This document shows positions 1-5,015 of a stretch of 5,015 nt of DNA, piece by piece; position 1 is the stretch's first letter; the number at the start of each line of letters is the position of its first letter. Below the pieces are notes generated by a model. The model had not been told where the DNA came from and did no database searches. It saw only the letters and a list, made by a program, of their open reading frames with translations. The translations under genes were made by a program, and so were the position numbers. Origin of the DNA: Rhizobiaceae bacterium (lineage in GTDB: Bacteria; Pseudomonadota; Alphaproteobacteria; Rhizobiales; Rhizobiaceae); NCBI GenBank assembly GCA_016793565.1, contig JAEUMA010000325.1, positions 1 to 5,015 on the forward strand, written 5' to 3'.

Positions 1-90
1 CGCGTGAATCGGATATTGCTTTTCTTCAGCATTGCTCTTGGTCCGCAGCTTGCGCCCTTGCACCGCCGTGGAAGATTTCGATAAGACCAT
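1..90 (-). CDS. N-terminal fragment of an unidentified leftward gene, cut by the window edge
   Basis: An ATG at 90 on the minus strand opens a frame that stays open for 30 codons to the window edge. A good Shine-Dalgarno sequence, GAAGGA at 100-95, sits 4 bases before it. The visible residues begin MVLSKSSTAVQGRKLRTK and are hydrophilic and basic, with Ser, Lys and Arg prominent. There is no signal peptide or membrane segment. I do not recognise the family, and a disordered basic N-terminus like this fits many soluble proteins. The gene would be divergent from the amidotransferase at 159, with 68 bases between the two starts, so both promoters would lie there or overlap the genes. The call rests on the ribosome binding site and the open frame only; 30 codons is too short to prove coding. 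Confidence 0.5.
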   Translation of the reverse strand, partial: MVLSKSSTAVQGRKLRTKSNAEEKQYPIHA

Positions 91-94
91 GGCG

Positions 95-100
95 TCCTTC
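95..100 (-). promoter_or_regulatory. Ribosome binding site for the leftward edge gene
   Basis: GAAGGA on the minus strand lies 4 bases before the ATG at 90. It is the main reason for believing that a gene starts there. The spacing is slightly short but usable. Confidence 0.45.
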
Positions 101-158
101 GGGCGGCGGCGGTCCGCTGGTCCCGTTTTTCCTGCACCGGATTTCCTGGCGGGTTTCC

Positions 159-863
159 ATGCGTGTGCTGGTCGTTCAGAACTATGACAAGACCGGGCTC
201 GGCCAGGTCGGGCGCGCGCTTCGGGAGGCCGGCGCCGAGATCGATCAGCGCATGGCGCATCTCGGCGAGAAGCTGCCGGCGGACGCCTCGTCGCACGACG
301 GCGTGGTCGTGCTGGGCGGAGGGCAGAGCGCGCTCGACGATGAGGATTATCCCTATATCCCGCATCTCCTGGAACTGCTGCGCGATTTCGAGCGGCGCGA
401 CCGTTCGGTTCTGGGGATCTGCCTTGGCAGCCAGCTGCTCGCCCGCGCCTTCGGCGGGCGCAATCTGCTCGGCGCCGCGCCGGAATTCGGCTGGCAGAAT
501 GTCAGCCTGACGGGCGCGGCCGCCGGCGATCCCGTCTTCGCGGGGCTGCCGGCGTCCTTTCCGATCTTCCAGTGGCACGACGATACCTTCACCCTGCCGC
601 CGTCGGCCGTGCTTCTTGCCGGCAACGGCACCGCCGCCAACCAAGCCTTCCGCGTAGGCCGCGCCGTCTATGGCTGTCAGTTTCACTTCGAGGCGGACCG
701 CTCGCTAGTCGCCGACTGGCAGACCGATTTTGCCGAGACGATAGCCGAGCGCCACCCGCAATGGCCGGCGCGCTACGAATGGGAAGCCGCTGCCCACGGC
801 CCGGCCGCCGATGCCGCCGGGCTGACGCTCGCGCGTGCTTGGGTGCAAACGGTCGGCGCCTAG
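159..863 (+). CDS. Class I (triad) glutamine amidotransferase-like protein
   Basis: This 234-residue protein is a stand-alone class I glutamine amidotransferase domain, the fold that hydrolyses glutamine and passes ammonia to a partner synthetase. It begins with a beta strand, MRVLVVQNYD, and has the oxyanion strand VVVLGGGQSA at residues 49-58. The nucleophile elbow GICLGSQ (86-92) carries the catalytic Cys88. The segment FQWHDDTF lies at 137-144, and the His-Glu pair of the triad is in QFHFE (His176, Glu178). All three triad residues are present, so it should be active. It is cytoplasmic, with no signal peptide. The ATG at 159 places the first strand at the N-terminus as the family expects; the upstream GGCGGG is a weak ribosome site. 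The frame is open further upstream to the window edge, but that stretch is rich in Trp and does not look coding. No synthetase gene is adjacent, so the ammonia acceptor is unknown. It resembles GMP-synthase-like orphan amidotransferases. Gamma-glutamyl hydrolysis of a small amine (PuuD-like) is a less likely alternative. Confidence 0.9.
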   Translation: MRVLVVQNYDKTGLGQVGRALREAGAEIDQRMAHLGEKLPADASSHDGVVVLGGGQSALDDEDYPYIPHLLELLRDFERRDRSVLGICLGSQLLARAFGGRNLLGAAPEFGWQNVSLTGAAAGDPVFAGLPASFPIFQWHDDTFTLPPSAVLLAGNGTAANQAFRVGRAVYGCQFHFEADRSLVADWQTDFAETIAERHPQWPARYEWEAAAHGPAADAAGLTLARAWVQTVGA

Positions 864-881
864 CGGAGCCGATCCGTCCCC

Positions 882-902
882 CGCCTGACCCGGCGGCAGG
901 CG
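882..902 (+). terminator. Weak hairpin after the amidotransferase gene
   Basis: CGCCTG (882-887) pairs perfectly with CAGGCG (897-902) around a 9-base loop, 19 bases after the amidotransferase stop codon. It is followed by TGGCATTTTC, which is not a proper U-tract. It may be part of the transcript end, but it is short and could be chance in GC-rich DNA. Confidence 0.25.
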
Positions 903-925
903 TGGCATTTTCACAACGCTCATGG

Positions 926-964
926 GAATCCGCTCTCACCGTCGCCGGTTGCGGTAGCGGAATC
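926..964 (+). terminator. Imperfect 12-pair hairpin, possible terminator
   Basis: GAATCCGCT (926-934) pairs with AGCGGAATC (956-964) with one A-A mismatch. ACCG (938-941) then pairs with CGGT (952-955) across a 3-base bulge, leaving a 10-base loop. ACCTTTTGCC follows, a short T run. The hairpin sits between the amidotransferase stop and the next promoter, where a terminator is expected. The U-tract is poor, so it may instead be a transcript-stabilising stem or coincidence. Confidence 0.4.
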
Positions 965-996
965 ACCTTTTGCCTCATAGACGTGCCGCTCCGTCG

Positions 997-1021
997 GGAA
1001 CCGGCCGAATGCTGATCCGTT
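997..1021 (+). promoter_or_regulatory. EcfG (RpoE2-type) general stress sigma promoter
   Basis: GGAAC at 997-1001 and CGTT at 1018-1021 are separated by exactly 16 bases. This matches the alphaproteobacterial general stress response promoter recognised by EcfG/RpoE2 sigma factors (GGAAC, 16-17 bases, CGTT). It lies in intergenic DNA, points rightward, and would start transcription near 1028, giving a leader of about 80 bases before the small ORF at 1111. I scanned by eye the other GGAAC and GTTCC sites I noticed in the window; none had a correctly spaced CGTT. Chance occurrence of a nine-base bipartite motif just upstream of an ORF is unlikely but not excluded. Confidence 0.6.
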
Positions 1022-1110
1022 TTTGGGGTCGACTTCGACACTGAAAACGCGCCTGACGAAACCAATTTGTAACTGAGTTGATGTCTAAAGGTCAGGAAGC
1101 CTTAACCGAG

Positions 1111-1251
1111 ATGACACCCGTGAGAGCCGCGCTCCTGTCCTTCGCCATGCTTGCTGCAATCGTCATCGGAGGCATCGGCATCTATGCCGCCGACGCCGCC
1201 AACGGCCACGCCGCCGTCGACGGATACGGCGTCACCGCCTCTCTTCGCTGA
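1111..1251 (+). CDS. Small membrane or exported hypothetical protein, 46 aa
   Basis: The ATG at 1111 opens a 46-codon ORF ending with TGA at 1249-1251. A short basic start (MTPVRA) is followed by a hydrophobic run, residues 7-25, rich in Ala, Leu, Ile and Gly. Then comes AADAANG, which resembles a signal peptidase site, and a short polar tail. The protein is therefore either a single-pass small membrane protein or a secreted peptide of about 20 residues. Nearly every codon ends in G or C, like the real genes nearby. An in-frame ATG at 1081 would add 10 residues, but those codons (AAA, GGT, TTA) are untypical, so I prefer 1111; AGGAA at 1094-1098 is a somewhat distant ribosome site for it. An EcfG-type promoter lies upstream. 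The last 20 bases overlap the 3' end of the convergent phosphatase gene. I do not recognise a family. Confidence 0.55.
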   Translation: MTPVRAALLSFAMLAAIVIGGIGIYAADAANGHAAVDGYGVTASLR

Positions 1252-1936
1252 CCTCGATCAGCCGCTTCTCGTCTCCCTCCACCACGAACGCCGTCAGCCG
1301 GCCCGAAAAATAGGCGCCGGTGTCGACGTTGACGCGGTTGGGCCTCAGTTCGGCCGTGGAAACCGGCGTGTGGCCATGCACCACGACCTTCGGGTGGAGC
1401 GACGCTGCGTTGTGGAACTCGCCGCGGATCCAGATCAAATCCTGCGGCGATTGCTGTTCCAGCGGAACACCGGGCTTGATCCCGGCGTGGCAGAAGAAGA
1501 AATCGCCGAAATCCAGCGCATAGGTCAGCCCGCGCAGGAATTCCAGATGCGCCGCGGGTATGGCTTCGACCAACCTGGCGTGGGCGCGGCGAAGTTCCCC
1601 GACCGATTCGGTGCCGAGCCCGACGCCGTAGGAAAGTGCGGTTTCCACGCCGCCGTGGCGAACGAAGAGAGCCGCCTCCTGCGGCTCGGCGAGGAAATCG
1701 AGCAGCCCGACATCATGGTTGCCGGCCAGGCACAGATTGCGCGGGTCGTCCCGGCCAACGTGGATGAGGCGGTCGATGACGCCGCTGGATTGCGGGCCGC
1801 GGTCGATGTAGTCGCCGAGGTGGATGATGCGCCAGTCGGCCGGACGGTCCGCCGCGATCTCCGCCGCGATGCGGGCATGCATGGCTTCGAGAAGGTCGAG
1901 CCGCCCGTGCACGTCGCCGATAGCGTAGAGACGCAT
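1232..1936 (-). CDS. PPP-type metallophosphatase (serine/threonine phosphatase or Ap4A hydrolase-like)
   Basis: This 234-residue protein is a calcineurin-like metallophosphoesterase with the full bacterial PPP signature: GDVHGR at residues 7-12, GDYIDRG at 41-47, GNHD at 72-75, CHAG at 149-152 and VHGHTP at 186-191. The Asp, Asn and His ligands of the two-metal centre are all present, so it should be active. Family members either remove phosphate from Ser, Thr or Tyr of proteins or split diadenosine polyphosphates; sequence alone does not decide which. It is cytoplasmic, with no signal peptide. The ATG at 1936 gives the usual family start, MRLYAIGD, although its GAAGG is only 1 base away. A GTG at 1981 would add 15 residues and nearly touch the lutC stop. 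The gene follows lutC by 47 bases on the same strand and may share its transcript. Its 3' end overlaps the small convergent ORF. Confidence 0.88.
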   Translation of the reverse strand: MRLYAIGDVHGRLDLLEAMHARIAAEIAADRPADWRIIHLGDYIDRGPQSSGVIDRLIHVGRDDPRNLCLAGNHDVGLLDFLAEPQEAALFVRHGGVETALSYGVGLGTESVGELRRAHARLVEAIPAAHLEFLRGLTYALDFGDFFFCHAGIKPGVPLEQQSPQDLIWIRGEFHNAASLHPKVVVHGHTPVSTAELRPNRVNVDTGAYFSGRLTAFVVEGDEKRLIEVSEERR

Positions 1937-1983
1937 GCCTTCGGGGCCGCGTGCCTCATCCAGGGCGATACTGCCCGCCACCG

Positions 1984-2655
1984 CTATCCGACCACGATCA
2001 GGTGCAGCGCTCGCGGACCGTGTGCGCCGAGAATGATCTTCTGCTCGATGTCGCCGGAGCGCGAGGGGCCGGAGATGAGGTTCAGCGTGCGCGGCATCTC
2101 GCCCTTGCCGTAGGCCCGGCGCACCCGTTCGAGGACGGCTTCGAGGTCGCCCGCCACGTCTTTCGCGTCGACCACGACGATATGATGCTCGGGGAGGAAG
2201 TTGATGGTGGTGGGATTGGCGGGCCCCGACTCCATGACGACCGTGCCCGTCTCCGCCACGCCGCCCAGCGCGTGGCTGACGCCGACCTCGTCGTCGCCGT
2301 CGGACGGACCCGACTTGACGGTCAGCGAACGCTGCTTCGCCCATGGCATCGCGGCAAGGCGCCCATCTGCGCCCATCCTGACGCTGGCGGGCAGGTTCTT
2401 CGCGCGGAGGTATTGCGTCACCGCCTTCGGCACGTCGTCGGCCTTGCCGACGCGTTCGATGGTGGCGGCGATCTTCTGCGCCATCGTGCAAAACAGCGCG
2501 ACGCGCTCCTGCTCCGGAAGCTGCCCGCGCGCCGGAATCACGCCGTTAGGCGCGGCGGTCAGCCTTTCGTCGACGAGGCGCCTGCGTTCGGCCTCGCTGG
2601 CGCCGGGCTTCAGCGCGTTGCGGACGCGGTTCAGGATGGCGTCGCGCGCGCTCAT
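1984..2655 (-). CDS. lutC: LutC, LUD-domain subunit of the L-lactate oxidising complex
   Basis: This 223-residue protein is the third subunit of the LutABC (YkgEFG) system that oxidises L-lactate to pyruvate. It is a single LUD domain of normal family length. Features seen are GVSHALGGVAETGTVVMES at residues 125-143, NFLPEHHIVVVDA at 152-164, and the C-terminal NLISGPSRSGDIE (192-204), followed by GAHGPRALHLIVV (210-222). The last two blocks are highly characteristic of LutC/YkgG. There is no cysteine cluster, as expected, since the iron-sulphur centres sit in LutA and LutB. Its ATG overlaps the lutB TGA (ATGA), so translation is probably coupled; the only ribosome site is a weak AGG 7 bases upstream. 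The exact role of LutC in catalysis is not clear from sequence. Identity is firm from motifs plus operon context. Confidence 0.95.
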   Translation of the reverse strand: MSARDAILNRVRNALKPGASEAERRRLVDERLTAAPNGVIPARGQLPEQERVALFCTMAQKIAATIERVGKADDVPKAVTQYLRAKNLPASVRMGADGRLAAMPWAKQRSLTVKSGPSDGDDEVGVSHALGGVAETGTVVMESGPANPTTINFLPEHHIVVVDAKDVAGDLEAVLERVRRAYGKGEMPRTLNLISGPSRSGDIEQKIILGAHGPRALHLIVVG

Positions 2656-4088
2656 GCCGCTGCCTGTTTCGATACGGCGTCGCGTTCGCGCCACTGCTGC
2701 ATGAAGGTGCGGCTTTCTGGTGCCGGCATGTCGCGATGCTTGGTCCATCCGCCTGCCAGCGGCAGCGACCCGAAGGCGCCCTTGCCGAAGCTGAAAGCCG
2801 AAAGCACCGGAATGCCGATCGAGGCCGCCAGCCTGTAAAGGCGGGGACGCTTGGCGAAAAACGCCCAGAGGCCGAGGCCATATCGCTGCGGCGCGGGGTT
2901 GAGCCCGCGTTCGAACTCGCGCTCGCGCCAGCTCCGCATCATCTTTGGCAGCGGGATGCGCATCGGGCATACGCTCTCGCAGCGCCCGCAAAAGGTGGAG
3001 GCATTGGGCAGATGGCCGCCCTTGTCGACCCCGATCAGCGACGGCGTCAGCACCGCGCCCATCGGTCCCGGATAGACCCAGCCATAGGCGTGGCCGCCGA
3101 TGGCGTGGTAGACGGGGCAATGGTTCATGCACGCGCCGCAGCGGATGCAGCGCAGCATGTCCTGGAACTCCGTGCCCAGCATGGACGAGCGCCCGTTGTC
3201 GAGCAGCACCACATGGTACTCCTCCGGCCCGTCCGGATCGCCCGGACGGCGCGGACCGGTGGAAAGCGTGGTGTAGACGCTCATCTCCTGGCCGGTCGCC
3301 GAGCGCGCCAGCACACGCAGGATCTGCGCGACGTCGCTCAGCGTCGGCACGATCTTTTCGATCGAGGCGACGACCACGTGAACCTTGGGCAGGATCTGCG
3401 TGAGGTCGCCGTTGCCTTCGTTGGTGACGATGACCGAGCTGCCGGTCTCCGCGACGAGAAAGTTCGCGCCCGTGATGCCGACATCGGCGTCGAAATAGGC
3501 CGGCCGCAGAACACGCCTTGCCTCCCCCAGCAGAGCCTCCGGTTCCTCGAGGTCGCGCGACGGTGCGAGATGGTCGTGCACTCTGCGGAAATCGGCCTCG
3601 ACCTGTTCCTTGTTGAGGTGCACGGCCGGGGCGATGATGTGGCTCGGATGCTCGCCGCGCAGCTGGATGATGTACTCGCCGAGATCGGTCTCGACGGGCT
3701 TGATGCCGTTCGCGGAAAGGAAATCGTTAAGCCCGATCTCCTCAGTGATCATCGACTTGCCTTTGGTCACAGCGCGCGCGCCCGCCCGCCGGCAGATGTC
3801 GAGCACGATGTTGCGCGCGTCCTCGGCTGTCTCGGCCCAGTGCACGTGCCCGCCGGTCGCTTTCACCTTGGCCTCGTAGGCCTCCAGATAGAGGTCGAGA
3901 TTGGCGAGCGCGTGGTCCTTTATCTCCCGCGCCCGGTCGCGCAGCAGGTCGAACTCCGGCAAGCCATCGACCGCCTTTTGCCGCTTGTCGATGAAGCCCG
4001 CGCGCACATTGCCGAGCGCTTTCTGGAGCTGGGGGTCGGCCAGCGCGTGCGCTGCGTTGTCCTTGAAGCGCGGTGACGTGATCTCCAT
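2652..4088 (-). CDS. lutB: LutB, LUD plus ferredoxin-domain iron-sulphur subunit of L-lactate oxidation
   Basis: This 478-residue protein matches LutB/YkgF in length and layout. The N-terminal two thirds is a LUD domain with TKGKSMITEEIGLN (residues 108-121) and GITGANFLVAETGSSVIVTN (204-223). A ferredoxin-like part follows, with CIRCGACMNHCP (Cys314, 317, 320, 324) and CGRCESVCP (Cys367, 370, 374). These should hold iron-sulphur clusters for electron transfer from lactate. The second motif has Ser364 where a classical 4Fe-4S motif has its first Cys; I recall this as usual for LutB. A Trp- and Arg-rich C-terminal tail, about 100 residues, follows. The ATG at 4088 lies 4 bases after the lutA stop. 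GGAGG inside the end of lutA (4104-4100) serves as ribosome site. The overlap with lutC supports a one-to-one-to-one complex. No membrane segment is obvious. Confidence 0.96.
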   Translation of the reverse strand: MEITSPRFKDNAAHALADPQLQKALGNVRAGFIDKRQKAVDGLPEFDLLRDRAREIKDHALANLDLYLEAYEAKVKATGGHVHWAETAEDARNIVLDICRRAGARAVTKGKSMITEEIGLNDFLSANGIKPVETDLGEYIIQLRGEHPSHIIAPAVHLNKEQVEADFRRVHDHLAPSRDLEEPEALLGEARRVLRPAYFDADVGITGANFLVAETGSSVIVTNEGNGDLTQILPKVHVVVASIEKIVPTLSDVAQILRVLARSATGQEMSVYTTLSTGPRRPGDPDGPEEYHVVLLDNGRSSMLGTEFQDMLRCIRCGACMNHCPVYHAIGGHAYGWVYPGPMGAVLTPSLIGVDKGGHLPNASTFCGRCESVCPMRIPLPKMMRSWREREFERGLNPAPQRYGLGLWAFFAKRPRLYRLAASIGIPVLSAFSFGKGAFGSLPLAGGWTKHRDMPAPESRTFMQQWRERDAVSKQAAA

Positions 4089-4092
4089 CGTC

Positions 4093-4866
4093 CTACCGGC
4101 CTCCGATCGGCGGCGTGTCGGTCAAGCCTGCCAGCACCTCGGCGACGTGGCGCACGGCAACCTTCGAGCCTTGCCGCTTCAGCTTTCCGGCCATGTTCAT
4201 CAGGCAGCCGAGGTCGCCCGCAAGCAGCAGTCCGGCGCCGGATGCCTCGATGGTCTCCGTCTTCTTCTGAACGATCGCGTTCGAGATCTCGGGATACTTG
4301 ATGCAGAAAGTGCCGCCGAAGCCGCAGCACACGTCTGGGTCTTGCATTTCCGTCAGCTGCAGCCCTTTGACACTCGAAAGCAGGGCACGAGGCTGCGCCT
4401 TGATGTTCAGCTCCCTCAGGCCGGAGCAGGAATCATGATAGGTCGCTGTGCCGGTGAACTGCGCCTCGACTGAGCGTACGCCCATCACGTCGGTCAGAAA
4501 GCTGACGAGTTCGAACACGCGCTTCGAAAAGGCTTCCGCGCGCTCTTGCCACTGCGCGTTGCCCGCGAACAGCGCCGGATAGTGCTTCTTCAGCATCCCC
4601 GCGCACGAGCCGGAGGGCGCCACGACGTAATCGTAGCCTTCGAAGGCCTCGATGGTGTTCTCGGCTATGGCGCGGGCATCGGCGCGGTCGCCGGAATTAT
4701 AGGCCGGCTGGCCGCAGCACGTTTGCGCGCGCGGCACTTCCACCACGCATCCGGCGTCTTCGAGCAGTTTGACGGCGGCGAAGCCCACCGGCGGGCGGAA
4801 CAGATCCACCAGGCACGTCACGAACAGGCCTACCTTGGGGTGCGGATTGGGTTGTGCGTCGGGCAT
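4093..4866 (-). CDS. lutA: LutA, cysteine-rich (CCG-domain) subunit of L-lactate oxidation
   Basis: This 257-residue protein matches LutA/YkgE. It has two CCG (cysteine-rich) domains, as in heterodisulphide reductase HdrB and glycolate oxidase GlcF. The first has Cys18, CCGQPAYNSG at residues 50-59 and GSCAG at 86-90. The second has HDSCSGLREL at 144-153, CCGFGGTFCIKYPEIS at 180-195 and Cys221 in DLGCLMN. Such domains bind an unusual iron-sulphur cluster. With LutB and LutC it forms the soluble system oxidising L-lactate to pyruvate, allowing growth on lactate. The ATG at 4866 has a good ribosome site, AGGA, 6 bases upstream, and gives the expected start just before the first strand (KVGLFVTC). 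It is the first of the three lut genes. An upstream gene tail ends only 13 bases before it, so the promoter is probably further upstream, outside the window. Confidence 0.96.
   Translation of the reverse strand: MPDAQPNPHPKVGLFVTCLVDLFRPPVGFAAVKLLEDAGCVVEVPRAQTCCGQPAYNSGDRADARAIAENTIEAFEGYDYVVAPSGSCAGMLKKHYPALFAGNAQWQERAEAFSKRVFELVSFLTDVMGVRSVEAQFTGTATYHDSCSGLRELNIKAQPRALLSSVKGLQLTEMQDPDVCCGFGGTFCIKYPEISNAIVQKKTETIEASGAGLLLAGDLGCLMNMAGKLKRQGSKVAVRHVAEVLAGLTDTPPIGGR
4100..4104 (-). promoter_or_regulatory. Ribosome binding site for lutB
   Basis: GGAGG lies within the last codons of lutA, 11 bases before the lutB ATG. A second weaker AGGA (4094-4091) is only 2 bases from the ATG. The site lies inside lutA, so lutB initiation probably depends on lutA being translated. 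Confidence 0.45.
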
Positions 4867-4872
4867 GCCTGA

Positions 4873-4876
4873 TCCT
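4873..4876 (-). promoter_or_regulatory. Ribosome binding site for lutA
   Basis: AGGA on the minus strand with a 6-base spacer to the ATG at 4866. It lies in the 13-base gap after the upstream gene stop and fixes the lutA start. Confidence 0.6.
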
Positions 4877-4879
4877 GTT

Positions 4880-5014
4880 TCAGCCGTGAGCGGCGCTGCG
4901 TCGCGCCGGTGGCTCGCCGCCGCGGTGGCGCAGCCGCAGCCGCGCTACGCGTTCCCAATCGCCGGTGCGTTCGGCGGCATGCGCTTGCTGCTCCACAAAG
5001 GCGATGTGGTCGGC
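4880..5014 (-). CDS. C-terminal fragment of an unidentified gene upstream of lutA
   Basis: Reading leftward from the window edge, one frame is open for 44 codons and stops with TGA at 4882-4880. The visible residues include ADHIAFVEQQAHAAERTGDW and then an Arg-rich tail ending in ARRSAAHG. The first half looks like an amphipathic C-terminal helix of a soluble enzyme, with strong G or C in third codon positions. The last 15 or so residues look like a disordered tail. It ends 13 bases before lutA, so it is very likely co-transcribed with the lut genes. I cannot name the family from this piece. A sugar or lactaldehyde pathway enzyme feeding lactate would make sense, but that is a guess from position alone. 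Confidence 0.6.
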   Translation of the reverse strand, partial: ADHIAFVEQQAHAAERTGDWERVARLRLRHRGGEPPARRSAAHG

Positions 5015-5015
5015 A

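Noticed and set aside
3..158. In-frame upstream extension of the amidotransferase to the window edge
   Set aside because: There is no stop codon, but the residues are rich in Trp, Pro and Arg and do not fit the family, whose first strand begins at the ATG at 159. A minus-strand gene start with a good ribosome site occupies the same DNA.
1028..1039. GTCGA-CT-TCGAC palindrome just after the stress promoter, as an operator
   Set aside because: Five-base arms are common by chance in GC-rich DNA, and no second copy or known operator supports it.
589..1065. 158-codon minus-strand frame spanning the amidotransferase end and the intergenic region
   Set aside because: Its translation is Arg-, Ser- and Pro-rich and is a shadow of the amidotransferase gene. 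It also runs through the hairpin and promoter without a ribosome site that would support it.
1937..1981. GTG at 1981 as an earlier phosphatase start, adding 15 residues
   Set aside because: Homologues usually start just before the GDVHG motif, as the ATG at 1936 does. The alternative remains possible because the ATG has a poorly spaced ribosome site.
1151..2838. Long plus-strand open frames (1151-2113 and 1951-2838) antisense to the phosphatase and lutC
   Set aside because: Both lie opposite genes with complete catalytic or family motifs, and neither shows a coherent domain.
2736..4076. 446-codon open frame on the plus strand, antisense to lutB
   Set aside because: It mirrors lutB, which has clear family motifs. 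Its translation is rich in Arg, Asp and His with no recognisable domain, which is typical of antisense frames in GC-rich DNA.
1..5015. CRISPR arrays, insertion sequences, attachment sites, tRNA or rRNA genes
   Set aside because: No repeated spacers, transposase motifs, terminal inverted repeats or RNA gene signatures were seen on either strand.

Overview
The window is GC-rich chromosomal DNA with the codon use of a high-GC alphaproteobacterium. Protein style and gene content suggest a rhizobial or Phyllobacteriaceae-like member of the Hyphomicrobiales (Mesorhizobium or a relative). That placement is inferred from memory of these families, not from a search.

Left part (1-1251). A leftward gene whose first 30 codons are visible (90 to 1) probably runs divergently from a rightward class I glutamine amidotransferase-like gene (159-863). 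An intergenic stretch of about 250 bases follows. It holds an imperfect hairpin (926-964) and a close match to the general-stress EcfG-type promoter, GGAAC-N16-CGTT (997-1021). Downstream of that promoter is a 46-codon ORF (1111-1251) for a tiny protein with one hydrophobic segment. Its last 20 bases overlap the end of the convergent phosphatase gene.

Right part (1232-5014, all leftward). In order of transcription there is the tail of an unidentified gene (5014-4880), then lutA (4866-4093), lutB (4088-2652), lutC (2655-1984) and a PPP-type metallophosphatase (1936-1232). The lut genes are packed with gaps or overlaps of at most 4 bases, so they are almost certainly one operon. LutABC is the iron-sulphur, flavin-independent L-lactate oxidising complex (YkgEFG in E. 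coli), which converts L-lactate to pyruvate. The upstream gene tail lies 13 bases before lutA and probably belongs to the same transcript. The phosphatase, 47 bases after lutC, may be its last gene. No lactate permease or regulator is visible.

Most of the window is ordinary metabolism. The most interesting lead is the small stress-promoter-driven ORF at 1111-1251. I see no CRISPR array, insertion sequence, tRNA, rRNA or phage feature.
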